Of a stretch of DNA of 64,000 nucleotides, positions 12,400 to 23,697 are shown piece after piece. The stretch comes from Berberis thunbergii (lineage: Eukaryota; Streptophyta; Magnoliopsida; Ranunculales; Berberidaceae). The first letter of the stretch is position 1. Each line of letters begins with the position of its first letter. The DNA lies in the NCBI GenBank assembly GCA_003290165.1, contig QNQO01010700.1, forward strand, positions 1-64,000, in the 5' to 3' direction. A program made the translations under genes and the position numbers. The notes beneath the pieces are model-generated. The model saw nothing but the letters and a program-made list of their open reading frames with translations. It had not been told where the DNA came from and did no database searches.

Positions 12400-12404
12400 G
12401 AAAC

Positions 12405-12845
12405 ATTATGTATTCAGAAGTCTACTAGGAGACTTTGAAGAAGCATATATGTGAAAACATGTGTTTGGAAGTGCTGATTGAAATCTTCATTGAAATGTTA
12501 GTCTTGACCCATGGGTGGGGTTTTGCATAATTATCGAACCAACATAGTTTCCGATTCCAACGACTATGAACTATATCATTGTTTAATGCCATCCTCCATA
12601 ATAAGAGTCGATTGGGTGGTATATATAGGCATATTAATTTGGGAGATAAAATTAAGCTAATAAGGTTCAAAGAGGGGTGTTGTCTATCAGTTTTATTGTG
12701 TTAGTTGTATGTATCAATGTGTATGTACATCATCAATTGTGATGATGGTAGTCAAAATTTGGGGGTTGTGAATGAATTATGGTGAAAGCTAACTAAATTT
12801 TAATAGGTTGAAGTAGTGGGAAAATAGCAATTAATTAATTTACCT
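12405..12845. other. Unassigned non-coding DNA
   Basis: This is flanking DNA between the Athila target site and the CCT remnant. A minus-strand ORF at 12425-12670 has no recognisable domain. I see nothing else here. Confidence 0.4.
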
Positions 12846-12849
12846 TGAT

Positions 12850-12975
12850 TCTATGGCGGTTCTCAGCATTAAGCTTCCTAACTAGGTATCTGATCCGCTT
12901 GGAGAATAGCATGCTGCTCCTCTCCTTGTATCTCAACACTCCCGCCTCTATTGATCCCCCAACTTAATTTGGTCA
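12850..12975 (-). pseudogene. CCT-domain protein exon remnant
   Basis: The minus strand reads LRYKERSSMLFSKRIRYLVR followed by KLNAENRHRIK. This is the first half of a CCT domain, the plant nuclear protein module of CONSTANS-like and CIA2-like regulators, with its hallmark basic run and the R-Y-x-x-R-K-x-N-A-E core. The frame ends at a plausible splice donor (ag|gtaaat, about 12844), and the rest of the domain is not found. Upstream the frame is closed by a stop or frameshift at about 12965. A SINE sits just upstream. The exact family member cannot be decided. Confidence 0.6.
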
Positions 12976-13009
12976 TCACGGGCATCATCAACAGCGTTGC
13001 TTCTGCTTT

Positions 13010-13124
13010 GTTAAAAGTGTGATGGCTTAGTGGTTGAGTAGTGACGGATGATATCACTAGGTTATTGGGTTGAACTCGTCCGACAACATCTGGGGTAGGA
13101 GGGGTTAAGGAATTAAAAAAAAAT
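13010..13124 (+). mobile_element. tRNA-derived SINE with 14-bp target duplications
   Basis: The 14-mer gttgcttctgcttt occurs at 12996-13009 and again, identical, at 13125-13138. Between them lie a Pol III box A (tggcttagtggttgag, 13023-13038), a box B-like sequence (gggttgaactc, about 13068-13078) and a 3' tail of nine adenines (13115-13123). Order, size (115 bp) and flanking duplications are those of a plant SINE mobilised by LINE machinery. It interrupts the region just upstream of the CCT exon remnant. Confidence 0.85.
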
Positions 13125-13139
13125 GTTGCTTCTGCTTTC

Positions 13140-14349
13140 TTTATCGCAATTACCAACAGCAGTAGCAGAGGCTCTTATCTGGGGGACCATCTTCACCTAC
13201 AATATATATATAGTGACGGAGCCAGGATTTATGTTGAAGGGGAGCAAAGTGATGAATCAAAGTTAATTAATAATAAATTACACTAACATAATTTTTGTTA
13301 AAATTTGAATAATACATAAATATGTACAAAACATCAAATGCTAAACAAAACTTCATCTAATCTATGGGAAAGGAAAATAGATCCAACAAGCTACTTTGTA
13401 AGAGCTTAAAAGATAAATATATAAGGGACAAATAAAATTGGTGTATAAAGTTAATGAGCAAAAATTAATTTCAAATGTAAAATTATATGTTTACAAAAAT
13501 ATAGGATTATTTGTAATTTTTCCTATAAATAATAGCTAATTAGAGTATACCCCCAACATTAATTACTACTGCAGTCTCTCCCAAGACAATAGTCAACATA
13601 CGTTGGTTGTCAAAAGGCTCATGTTGATTATCAAAATGCCCTTCAAGCAATAACTCACAGATGCATGTCGAGATACAAACATGTATTTTGAGGAAAAACT
13701 AATGTGTTAAATTTTTTATCTATCTTCAGAAAAATTCTATGTATAAAATACAAAATCAGACCTCCATATACGAATTTATCTCGAGAAAGTACCTTTAAAA
13801 AACCTTATTCTTTATCAAAGTAGATAAAAAAGGTTGGAGTTACTGATGGCTGGTGGCGATGGTGGGAAATGAAATAAATTAAACAAATAGGGAACGAAAA
13901 GAAGAGGAGGTGAACAATTGTCAGTCTCGTAGTAAATAGACAGAGGCAACAGAAAATAAGAAAGAGGCAGGGCAGGATCGTCGGCATCACAGAGAACAGA
14001 GGGAGAGAGGAAAAGGTGGGGCGGGATGGCGTCATCAACATTGCGTGATCGGCAAATTGAAAAAAAAAAAAAAAAAAAATCAAAAGTCAGTGCCCTCATT
14101 AGATCGGAATAATATATATATATAGAGCATATCATGAGCCACGGGAAGAAGATTCAATCCCATTTGGGGTACAAATTTTACATACAATCCTATCCAACCC
14201 CAATATTGGGGGGTGGGGGTCATATGCATGCACTGCTCTACGTCTAGAGATACGAACACTAGCTAATGGTGCAAGTTGTAGTGGTACTGGTGGTGTTCAC
14301 TATTGGGCAGGGGCAGGACTTAATGGTGAACAGAGAGTGGTGATGGAGT
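13140..14349. other. Unassigned AT-rich DNA, no gene
   Basis: This includes a (ta)n run at 13201-13212, a poly-A run at about 14059-14079 and (ta)n at 14111-14124. Minus-strand ORFs at 13805-14135 are phenylalanine/serine-rich readings through the A-tract and I do not regard them as genes. The phrase gacggagccaggattt at 13215 is common in plant repeats, but I cannot delimit an element. Confidence 0.4.
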
Positions 14350-14970
14350 GGCTAGTGGTGGAGGAAGCAGAGCAGAGTGGTAGCGTATGTGTTTCTTGTT
14401 TGTTTTCTTACTTGATTGGCAGTGGTATCCCGCGGTTCTTGGAGTGATGAAGAAGATAGTTGTTTTGTTTTCTTATGTGATTGGTGGTGGTATCCTGCGG
14501 TTCTATGGAGGAGTGATGAAGAGGATGATTGTTTGTTTTCTGTCAGATTCACAATCAATCCAACACTAATGGGAGAAGAAATTGACAGGAAAAGGTACTG
14601 GATATTCAAAAAAAAAAAATACAAACTATTCTAATGGTTCTCTTGAGCCAAAAAACCTTCTTCTACTTAATCCAAAATTCTTCCTGGCCTGGGAAAACCA
14701 GCGAGGTTGCTGCCTGGGGGGCAAAAATACACTTTTGCCCCCCCTCTTTAACAACCTTTTGAAAAAAATGTTTAAAGAGGGGGGCAAAAATGTATTTTTG
14801 CCCCCCTAGCAAACCAGGCAGGGGGAATTACTCCTACTTAATACAGTTCCTACTCTTACAAGAGCTCTTCTTTTCTTCTGAAAGCTGCAGGAATAGCACA
14901 ATTACAAAAGCAGTCGATGGATCTACAACACGTCTTATTCCTAGCATTCTAACTAACAACTATTTTATTT
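14350..14970 (-). repeat. Probable chromovirus 3' LTR (edges uncertain)
   Basis: Just beyond the end of the minus-strand polyprotein the minus strand shows a G-rich stretch (attgggggtac, about 14985) and then a tgttagttagaatg start near 14965, a typical chromovirus LTR opening. The partner 5' LTR is not in the window, so the far edge cannot be proved. The region holds two imperfect copies of a block with cttattggtggtatcc-like sequence (about 14400-14500) and the foldback element at 14711-14820. Confidence 0.4.
14711..14820. mobile_element. Foldback (hairpin) repeat, MITE-like
   Basis: The left arm, 14711-14753, reads tgcctggggggcaaaaatac and onward. The right arm, 14769-14820, is its near-perfect reverse complement. 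The loop is only about 15 bases. Each arm itself contains ggggggcaaaaatac facing ttttgcccccc, so it can also form two small hairpins. It lies in the presumed chromovirus LTR. No target duplication is obvious, so it may be a MITE or a cruciform-forming repeat. Confidence 0.65.
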
Positions 14971-15048
14971 ACTAAAGTACCCCCAATTAAAATTTTATTT
15001 AGCTCAAATGGGCGCCTTTCTCCTGCTCGATAGAACACCTAAACAACA

Positions 15049-15460
15049 TCAATTCTCATTTTGTTTTGGGTGTGAACGAGACAATACCTTTTTCTTCTGA
15101 CAATCCTTGTCCTCAAGGGTTAAATGAGGGGAACATGGCTCCGATATGTTCAAGATCTTCTCATGTAGCTTCCTTGGCAACTGAGTTAGTCCACTGTACA
15201 AGGACTTGTGTGGTAGCACGATTGTGGTGTGGTACAAGCCTGCGAGCTAAGATCTTTGCAGGTTCAGCTCGGAAGTGTCTTTGGTTATCAACTATGGAAG
15301 CAATGGCACGGGGATGATGGAGGTTCCAAGGTGTCTCTTCAATTGAGACACATGAAAGACGGTGGATTCGTGACTTGGGTGGGAGCTGTAACTTGTAGGC
15401 TATGGGACCAACTTTGTCAAGAATCTGAAAAGGACCATAGGATTTGGTAGCTAATTTCAT
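15049..15460 (-). pseudogene. Chromovirus integrase C-terminus and chromodomain-like end
   Basis: The frame 15460-15161 contains KSYGPFQILDKVGPIAYKLQ, the GPY/F module of the integrase C-terminus, followed by VLVQWTNSVAKEATWE, the tryptophan-bearing core of a chromodomain. A frame change follows, and the tail (15237-15049) ends near the presumed polypurine tract. In functional elements this chromodomain guides integration to heterochromatin. Assignment to the chromovirus branch rests on this module. Confidence 0.75.
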
Positions 15461-15499
15461 GATTTTACGCTAAGCAAAAATGGTTTGCCGGTAAGGTTG

Positions 15500-16490
15500 A
15501 AGTTTCAGGTGCACCACTCCCCTATTTTGAATTTGTTTTCAATCATTTTCTTGTCAGCAAAAAACTTCATCCTCTCTTGTGTTTTAGTCAGTTTTTCTTT
15601 AATAATGTCAAGCATGTAACTTTTGTCTTGCAAGTATTGTTGAACCTCATTTATGGCTATCTGTGAGTTAGGTGGTAAGGCTGGAAAAGGTTGAGTGTAA
15701 CAGTAGAAAGCCTTAAAGGGTGATGTGTGTAGGCTTGGGTGAAATGTTGTGTTGTACCAAAATTTAACAAGGTAGACCAACAAGACCATTTGGATGGGGT
15801 GTCCCCTGACATACGCCTTAAGTAGGTTTCGATACAAGCATTAAGTCTCTCGGTTTGTCCATCGGTTTGTCGATGGTAGGTAGAGCTCATAGTGAGTTTA
15901 GTACCAAGAGTGGAGAATAAGTCTTGCCACTTTTAAACACTTTGTCACAGTCAGACACTATGGTAGATGGTAGTCCATGAAGTTTATAGATGTTGTGAAG
16001 GAAGATTTTAGCAACTTGGGAGGTAGTGTAAGGGTGTGATAATGGAATGAAATGTCCGTACTTGGTAAGTCTATCTACTATCACTAGGATGACTGTATGA
16101 CCATGGGAAGGGGGAAAACCTTTTATAAAATCCATGGCAATGCGTTGCCAAGCATGGTCTGGGATTGGGAGAGGTTGGAGCAATCCACCATCTGAACTTT
16201 GATCTCCTCTATTTTTTTGGCATGTGTCACACTCAGAAATGAGTTCAATGGTTTGGGTTTTCATATTGGGACAAAAGAAGTATTGTCTGATTCTTTCAAA
16301 TGTAGCAGTGATACTTGAGTGACCACCTGTGAAGTTCTTGCAATATTTGTTTCCTGAGTCCACCATTTGCCCCTATATAGATCAAGTTTTTGTTTCTTAG
16401 TAGTCCCTTGTGCAAGGAGTAAGGAGGACATGGGTCTTTGTCCACACTTAGCTGTTGAATCAAAGCTTGTACATCTTCATTTTCCACATA
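15500..16490 (-). pseudogene. Chromovirus integrase, frameshifted
   Basis: From upstream to downstream: an HHCC zinc-binding region (HSSITATFERIRQYFFCPNM, CDTCQKNRG), then the DDE core with MDFIKGFPPSHGHTVILVIV and the second aspartate in IVSDCDKVF, then the region of the final glutamate and SSTYHRQTDGQTERLN in another frame (15890-15657). A third frame gives FWYNTTFHPSLHTSPFKA (15837-15505). At least three frame changes separate these pieces. Integrase would insert the cDNA copy into the genome. This one cannot be made intact. Confidence 0.85.
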
Positions 16491-16594
16491 GCTAGGGAGT
16501 ACTTCCTATATCCATTGAGGGTTAATAGTTATGATGACTTGTAGTTCTCCATAGTGTTCATGGCACCTTGAGAGAGTGTCAACAACTTTATTCT

Positions 16595-17154
16595 CTACCC
16601 CCTTATTGTAGAAAATCTAATAATAACCACCTTTGTTGGATCATGTAGTGACCTTTTGGGATAGGAAGTATTTATACTCCGATGGTCTGTATAGATGCAA
16701 AACTTTGATCCAAGTAGGTAAGGCTTCCATTTATGGACTGCCATCACTATGGCCAACAACTCATTTTCATAGGTAGACAATGTCTTATTTTTTTGCCCTA
16801 AAGCCTTATTGAAATAAGCAATGGGCTCCCCTTGCTGTGATAGCACTGCCCCTACCTCTCTTGAACTTGCATCCGTCTCTATATTGAAGTGTAGGTTGAA
16901 GTTTGGTAGTCCTAGAACAACAACATTACACAAAACCTTTTTGAGTTGTAGAAATGACTCAGTAGCCTGACTTGTCCAATGAAAGGAGTTCTTATTTAGT
17001 AAATCGGTTAAGGGCTGAGCAATTAAGCCATAGTTCTTGATGAACTTTCTGTAGTACCCAGTAAGTTCTAGGAATCCTCTAATTGTTTAATGTTGGTGGG
17101 AATGGGCCAGGAACTCATAGACTCTAGTTTAGAAGGGTCGGCTTCCACTCCATC
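16595..17154 (-). pseudogene. Chromovirus RT C-terminus and RNase H
   Basis: Bases 17154-16940 encode the RT connection region (motifs FLELTGYYRKFI and NYGLIAQPL, with a frame change near 17080). Bases 16933-16595 encode RNase H with IETDASSREVGAVLSQ, STYENELLAIVMAVHKW and IYTDHRS, which carry the catalytic Asp-Glu-Asp series. The CACTA element is inserted at 17155, exactly inside the RT coding sequence. Confidence 0.85.
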
Positions 17155-17345
17155 CACTGCACCAAAAGGCTTGATTAACTACACAGAGATGGCGACGGCT
17201 CAAAACCGTTAGTTTATTTGCCACGACCCCAAAACCGTGGCTAAAGCCTAAAACCGTTACTACACCAAAAGGCTTGATTAGCTACACAGAGATGGCCGCT
17301 CAAAATTGTTAGTTTATTTACCACGGCTCAAAACCGTGGTTACAC
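17155..17345. repeat. CACTA 1 left end, duplicated
   Basis: The terminal unit of about 107 bp (cactgcaccaaaaggcttg at 17155, with subterminal ctcaaaaccgt motifs) is repeated starting at about 17262 (ctacaccaaaaggcttg). The element therefore has two stacked left ends. The subterminal motifs are probable transposase-binding sites, as in En/Spm. Confidence 0.85.
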
Positions 17346-17355
17346 TACAACACAA

Positions 17356-17690
17356 ATGAAAAACGCTGTAAAAAAACTTGGGCGGGCTTTTTGGCGCTCG
17401 ATTTTTTCCTCTCTCGTTTTACTTGGCGCTCGACGTAGAGCTCCTTCACCCTCCCCTCAATCTCGTCATCTCCCTCACTGCTTACTCATCTCGCCATCTC
17501 CCTCCCTGCTCTCTCCATATCTCCATCTCCCCTCACTGCACCCTCCATCTCGCCATCTCCCTCACTACTCCTCCATCTCTCCATCGCCCTCACTGCTCCC
17601 TCCATATCTTCATCTCCCTCACTGCTCCATGAGACGCCATGGCTGGAAACGCCCTCTTCACCCATTACAGGTACTTCTTCTTGACATAAA
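17356..17690 (+). promoter_or_regulatory. CT-rich leader with a possible first mini-exon
   Basis: Bases 17450-17630 are strongly CT-rich (repeats of ctccatctc and ctccctcactgc), as in plant 5' UTRs. They end at an ATG (17639) that opens MAGNALFTHYR directly before a canonical donor, cag|gtacttc (about 17671). This could be the promoter, leader and first exon of a captured gene, and so the start of any chimeric transcript. No TATA box is clear. The long overlapping ORFs are low-complexity readings of the CT tract. Confidence 0.4.
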
Positions 17691-17903
17691 ATCCTATCTT
17701 TCAATGCCCATGAGACCAAACTTCTCAAAATTTCATTATTTGGAGAGAAAATTTTCAAACCCCATTGCTTGAAACTGCGTGTTTAGGTCTAATTCCACAT
17801 ACCCATTTGTTAATTCTCTTTTATTTGCAGTATAAATTTGTGTTTTTGAATACCAACTTTTTAGTTTTTTAGGTTTAGTGTCTAATTCGTCATTTTTTTA
17901 TAG

Positions 17904-20562
<2,659 letters not shown>

Positions 20563-22034
20563 AGGGCTGCCTAGTCAAAGCTTATCTGGGACCCTCTCAC
20601 CATGGATTGGAAATCTCAGTAATCTGCAATCTGTGTAAGTGGAGACTAGTCTTATTTATTTTCAGTGCTTGACTATGCTTGTTGCTTGTGTGTCAAAACC
20701 ACTATCTCTGTTGTCACTTTAGTCAATTTGATTTATGAGAGAAATGTAGAACATGGTAGAAAGGTGCTAAGAGACTACATTTCTCACTAAATCAACCCAC
20801 CAAACACAAAATCTTCATATTTTGCTTATCTGAAGGTCAAGTGACATAACAGAAACAATTTCTTTTGATGATTGTGTTCTATAACTCTTCCATTCTCTAT
20901 CCAAAGTACCACATTTTCCTTTCATTGAATCTTTCCTCTAAACTGCCAAAAGGAGTTGTACCTTGAGAATTTTATTAGAAAACAAAATAGCACTAGTATA
21001 GCAGCATTCAACCACCCCTCTGCACGTCGTTATTGAGTATTCACATAATGCAATTTAACGAAAACTACTCTCTTCTTAGTGTTGTCAGATGATTGAAATT
21101 CTCCACTTCTTTTTTACTCAGGTGATATCGATTACAGTCTGCATAGTTCTTATGAGTTTATTAGCTCTTAGGATCAGAAATGGAATGTCAGTTGAATTAA
21201 TGTCTTCCAATTTTCCTTCAGTAGGAAGGAGATCTGTTGACAGTGGAGACTTACAATGTCCTGTAATGACTTCAACCTACTAAGTTAGAGATAACTGTAT
21301 GTGAATGCATCATCAACCACCACATTGTTATTAACCAATTATATAAAAGCTAAGAGAAGACTATTAAAAGAAGAGCATGAAGCTCACAGCTACCACCACA
21401 TTCTTTAAATGTAAACATCATGACTGAGTTTGGATCTGTGTATGTTTCAGCATCATTATATGATTGCTGTCAAGCCTTCCTCTGATTTGTCACTTTCTCT
21501 CTCTCTAATTTTTTCTTTTCTTTTCAATCTTTTATTACACTCGTGTAGATTACTGCAGAATAATGCCATTTTTGGTCCTATTCCGGTGAGTATCGAAAAG
21601 CTGGGTATGCTGCAGACGCTAGATCTCTCAAACAACAAGTTTAGTGGTGGGACACCAGAATCTGTGGGAGACGTTAAAAACCTTAATTATTTGTAAGTTT
21701 CCACATATCATAATGCTTTTATCTTATTAACCATGTCGGTGTTAAATGGATTGAACTTGCAGTTTTTGGACTATTAGCCTATCTCATTTTCTTCATTTCT
21801 TTGTGTTAAATGGTTTTTTGGAGTACTTGTGTTACATATGTATTAGCAATGGTGTATCTCCTGTGCATCTTTTCAAAAGAAGTGTTTTTCCTGAATTTCT
21901 ATTTGTTTGGAGTTTAACTCTAATTTTCGTTTTTTATTTTCTCTTTCTTTTGAGAATATCAGACGACTAAATAACAACAGCCTTTCTTGACCCTGTCCCA
22001 AGTCTCTCTCCAACATTGAAGGTCTTACTCTTGT
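20563..22034 (+). pseudogene. Captured NIK-type LRR receptor kinase fragment, three exons
   Basis: Exons are 20563-20634 (LPSQSLSGTLSPWIGNLSNL), 21549-21692 (LLQNNAIFGPIPVSIEKLGM, LQTLDLSNNKFSGGTPESVG) and 21963-22034 (RLNNNSLS, stop, PCPKSLSNIEGLTLV). Each is flanked by ag and gt. These are successive LRRs of the short extracellular domain of NIK/SERK-like receptor kinases; the wording CPxSLSNIEGLTLV points to the NIK group. A TGA replaces a glycine codon in the third exon. The transmembrane and kinase parts are absent. The first intron (about 0.9 kb) contains a foreign open piece at 21117-21283. Confidence 0.82.
21117..21283 (+). pseudogene. Unidentified captured piece with a hydrophobic segment
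   Basis: After a tcag acceptor-like sequence the reading VISITVCIVLMSLLALRIRN is followed by about 34 polar residues and a TAA at 21281. This looks like a single membrane anchor plus a short tail forming the C-terminus of some protein. It lies inside the first NIK intron, so it was either picked up separately or is chance. I do not recognise it. Confidence 0.3.
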
Positions 22035-22831
22035 GTATGTCTCCTAACGCTTCATTTAGTGATTATGTTATGATCATTGCATGTTTCTAAGTTCTTACTC
22101 CTTTCAATCTTCATGTTCACTCATGCTTGTGATTCTATTAGCATGCTACAAGTTATCTACATCTTCACATATTTCCAGGGTAATTCTTTCTCATACTGGA
22201 ATTGAAATGAATTCTTTGCTCTTGATGCTTTGTAAATTAGTGCTCTGCCATTTCTACTACATGGTGACACATTGGAAGCTCATTGTATGCGCGTTTGATG
22301 TTAATGTAGTTTTTGATATTTAATGTTATCACTGATCTCATTTGGAAGATGAGATGAATGTTTTCTAAATAAATTTCTCAAAATCTGATGTTTAGATTAA
22401 AAGTTATGATACTTCTAAATTCAAAACTTAGAAAGTACAATTGTTCCACTCTGTGTCACGCAGGGTATTTGAAAAACTACGTAGAAACCTGTGTTCTATT
22501 GTCTGGATAGTTGGGAAATTTGAATTAAAAAAGCTTTTATAGTGGCACCTTTATAGAAGTTTCAGAAGGCATTAATTTTTTGTAAGGGATACTCTTCATG
22601 AGGACCATCCAGAATTCATAAGTAGAAAAAAGGAGGATTATTTTCTACTGGTGCTTTCAATGCAAGAGAAAAATATGATGCATTAAACTTGTTGATTCGT
22701 TAGGGGTTCCAGCTTACAATTACAACTTGAAATATATATTTTCCTCTAGTATGTGAATCAGTAATGCTGTAGTATTGCAAGTATAATTTATGCTTTGTTG
22801 TATAACCTTGATTTCTGAATCCGTTTATCAG
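22035..22831 (+). other. CACTA 1 interior, no exon recognised
   Basis: T-rich intron-like DNA between the NIK and PTEN fragments. A short ORF at 22081-22323 has no recognisable domain. Confidence 0.5.
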
Positions 22832-23063
22832 GAAGGAGGTTTTGATTTGGATATGACGTATATTACTGAAAACATTATTTCTATGGGTTTCCCTGCTGGT
22901 GATATGAGCTCTGGATTTTTCGGATATGTGGAGGTAAACAATTCCCTCAAGATATCTAAATTGAGTTCAATTTACATTTTCTCAGATTATATGGTGAATG
23001 ATGCAGGGGTTCTACCGAAACCACATGGAAGAAGTTATCAAGTTTTTTGAAATTCATCACAAG
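22832..23063 (+). pseudogene. Captured PTEN-type phosphatase fragment, two exons
   Basis: Exons are 22832-22933 (EGGFDLDMTYITENIISMGF, then PAGDMSSGFFGYVE) and 23007-23063 (GFYRNHMEEVIKFFEIHHK), split by a 73-bp intron with gtaaac and gcag borders. This is the N-terminal part of the phosphatase domain of plant PTEN2-type enzymes, lipid and protein phosphatases acting on 3-phosphoinositides. The active-site loop with its catalytic cysteine lies further downstream in the family and is not included, so no activity is possible. No stop lies inside the exons. Confidence 0.88.
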
Positions 23064-23697
23064 GTAGCCATTAATCTCTACTTGTCTGCATTATGATGAG
23101 TAGGTTGATTCCTAGGAATGGTAGTAAAACGATCAACCACCTAGCCTTCTCCTCCTCCACCTCTTCTTCATACAGGCTGTCAAGTTTTTGATTCATTATT
23201 GTTGTTTTTTTATTTTATTTTATTTGCTCTCTAAACACACAACACATCTAGCTTCTTCCCTTTGTTGTTTTTCTAAGAAAAGTATGAATTCTAGGTTTAC
23301 ATGTTTGAAGTTACAGGCGTAGAGTGTTTAATTGTACTTCTTACAGGCGTAGAGTGTTGAATTCTAGTTTGTTTGAAGACTAATGTGCTTACTTTTAATT
23401 CTGCCTGTCCAAGTTTACATGTTTGAAGTTAGATTACGTGTTTCGACCTATGGTCCCTGTCCCCCTCTCCCTTTTCTTTTCTTAATTGTTATTATTATAA
23501 TCCTTAGTGTCAGACTTAAAGATAAAAAAGGAAGGTATAGATGTTTGAGCAAGAACCTACATGAGAACTGCATGTTTGACAAAGATAGGTCTCAATGGAG
23601 TCCCCAATGCCCAATTCAGTATTCCTTTTCTGAATGATTTGTGGTTACCCGGTATTGGAATTCTTCATATTAATCAATATTTGGAGATGTCTTGCAG
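23064..23697 (+). other. CACTA 1 interior, no exon recognised
   Basis: T-rich DNA between the PTEN and BIO1 fragments. It contains a short direct repeat: ttacaggcgtagagtgttta and ttacaggcgtagagtgttga about 30 bp apart (23313-23360), and atgtttgaagtta again at about 23418. Confidence 0.5.

Noticed and set aside
13017..13085. Possible tRNA gene (box A and box B)
   Set aside because: No acceptor stem or cloverleaf can be formed, and the unit has an A tail and target duplications. It is a SINE.
17356..17772. 138-codon plus-strand ORF and overlapping ORFs
   Set aside because: Low-complexity reading of a CT-rich leader in several frames at once. Only the short ATG exon ending at a donor seems possible.
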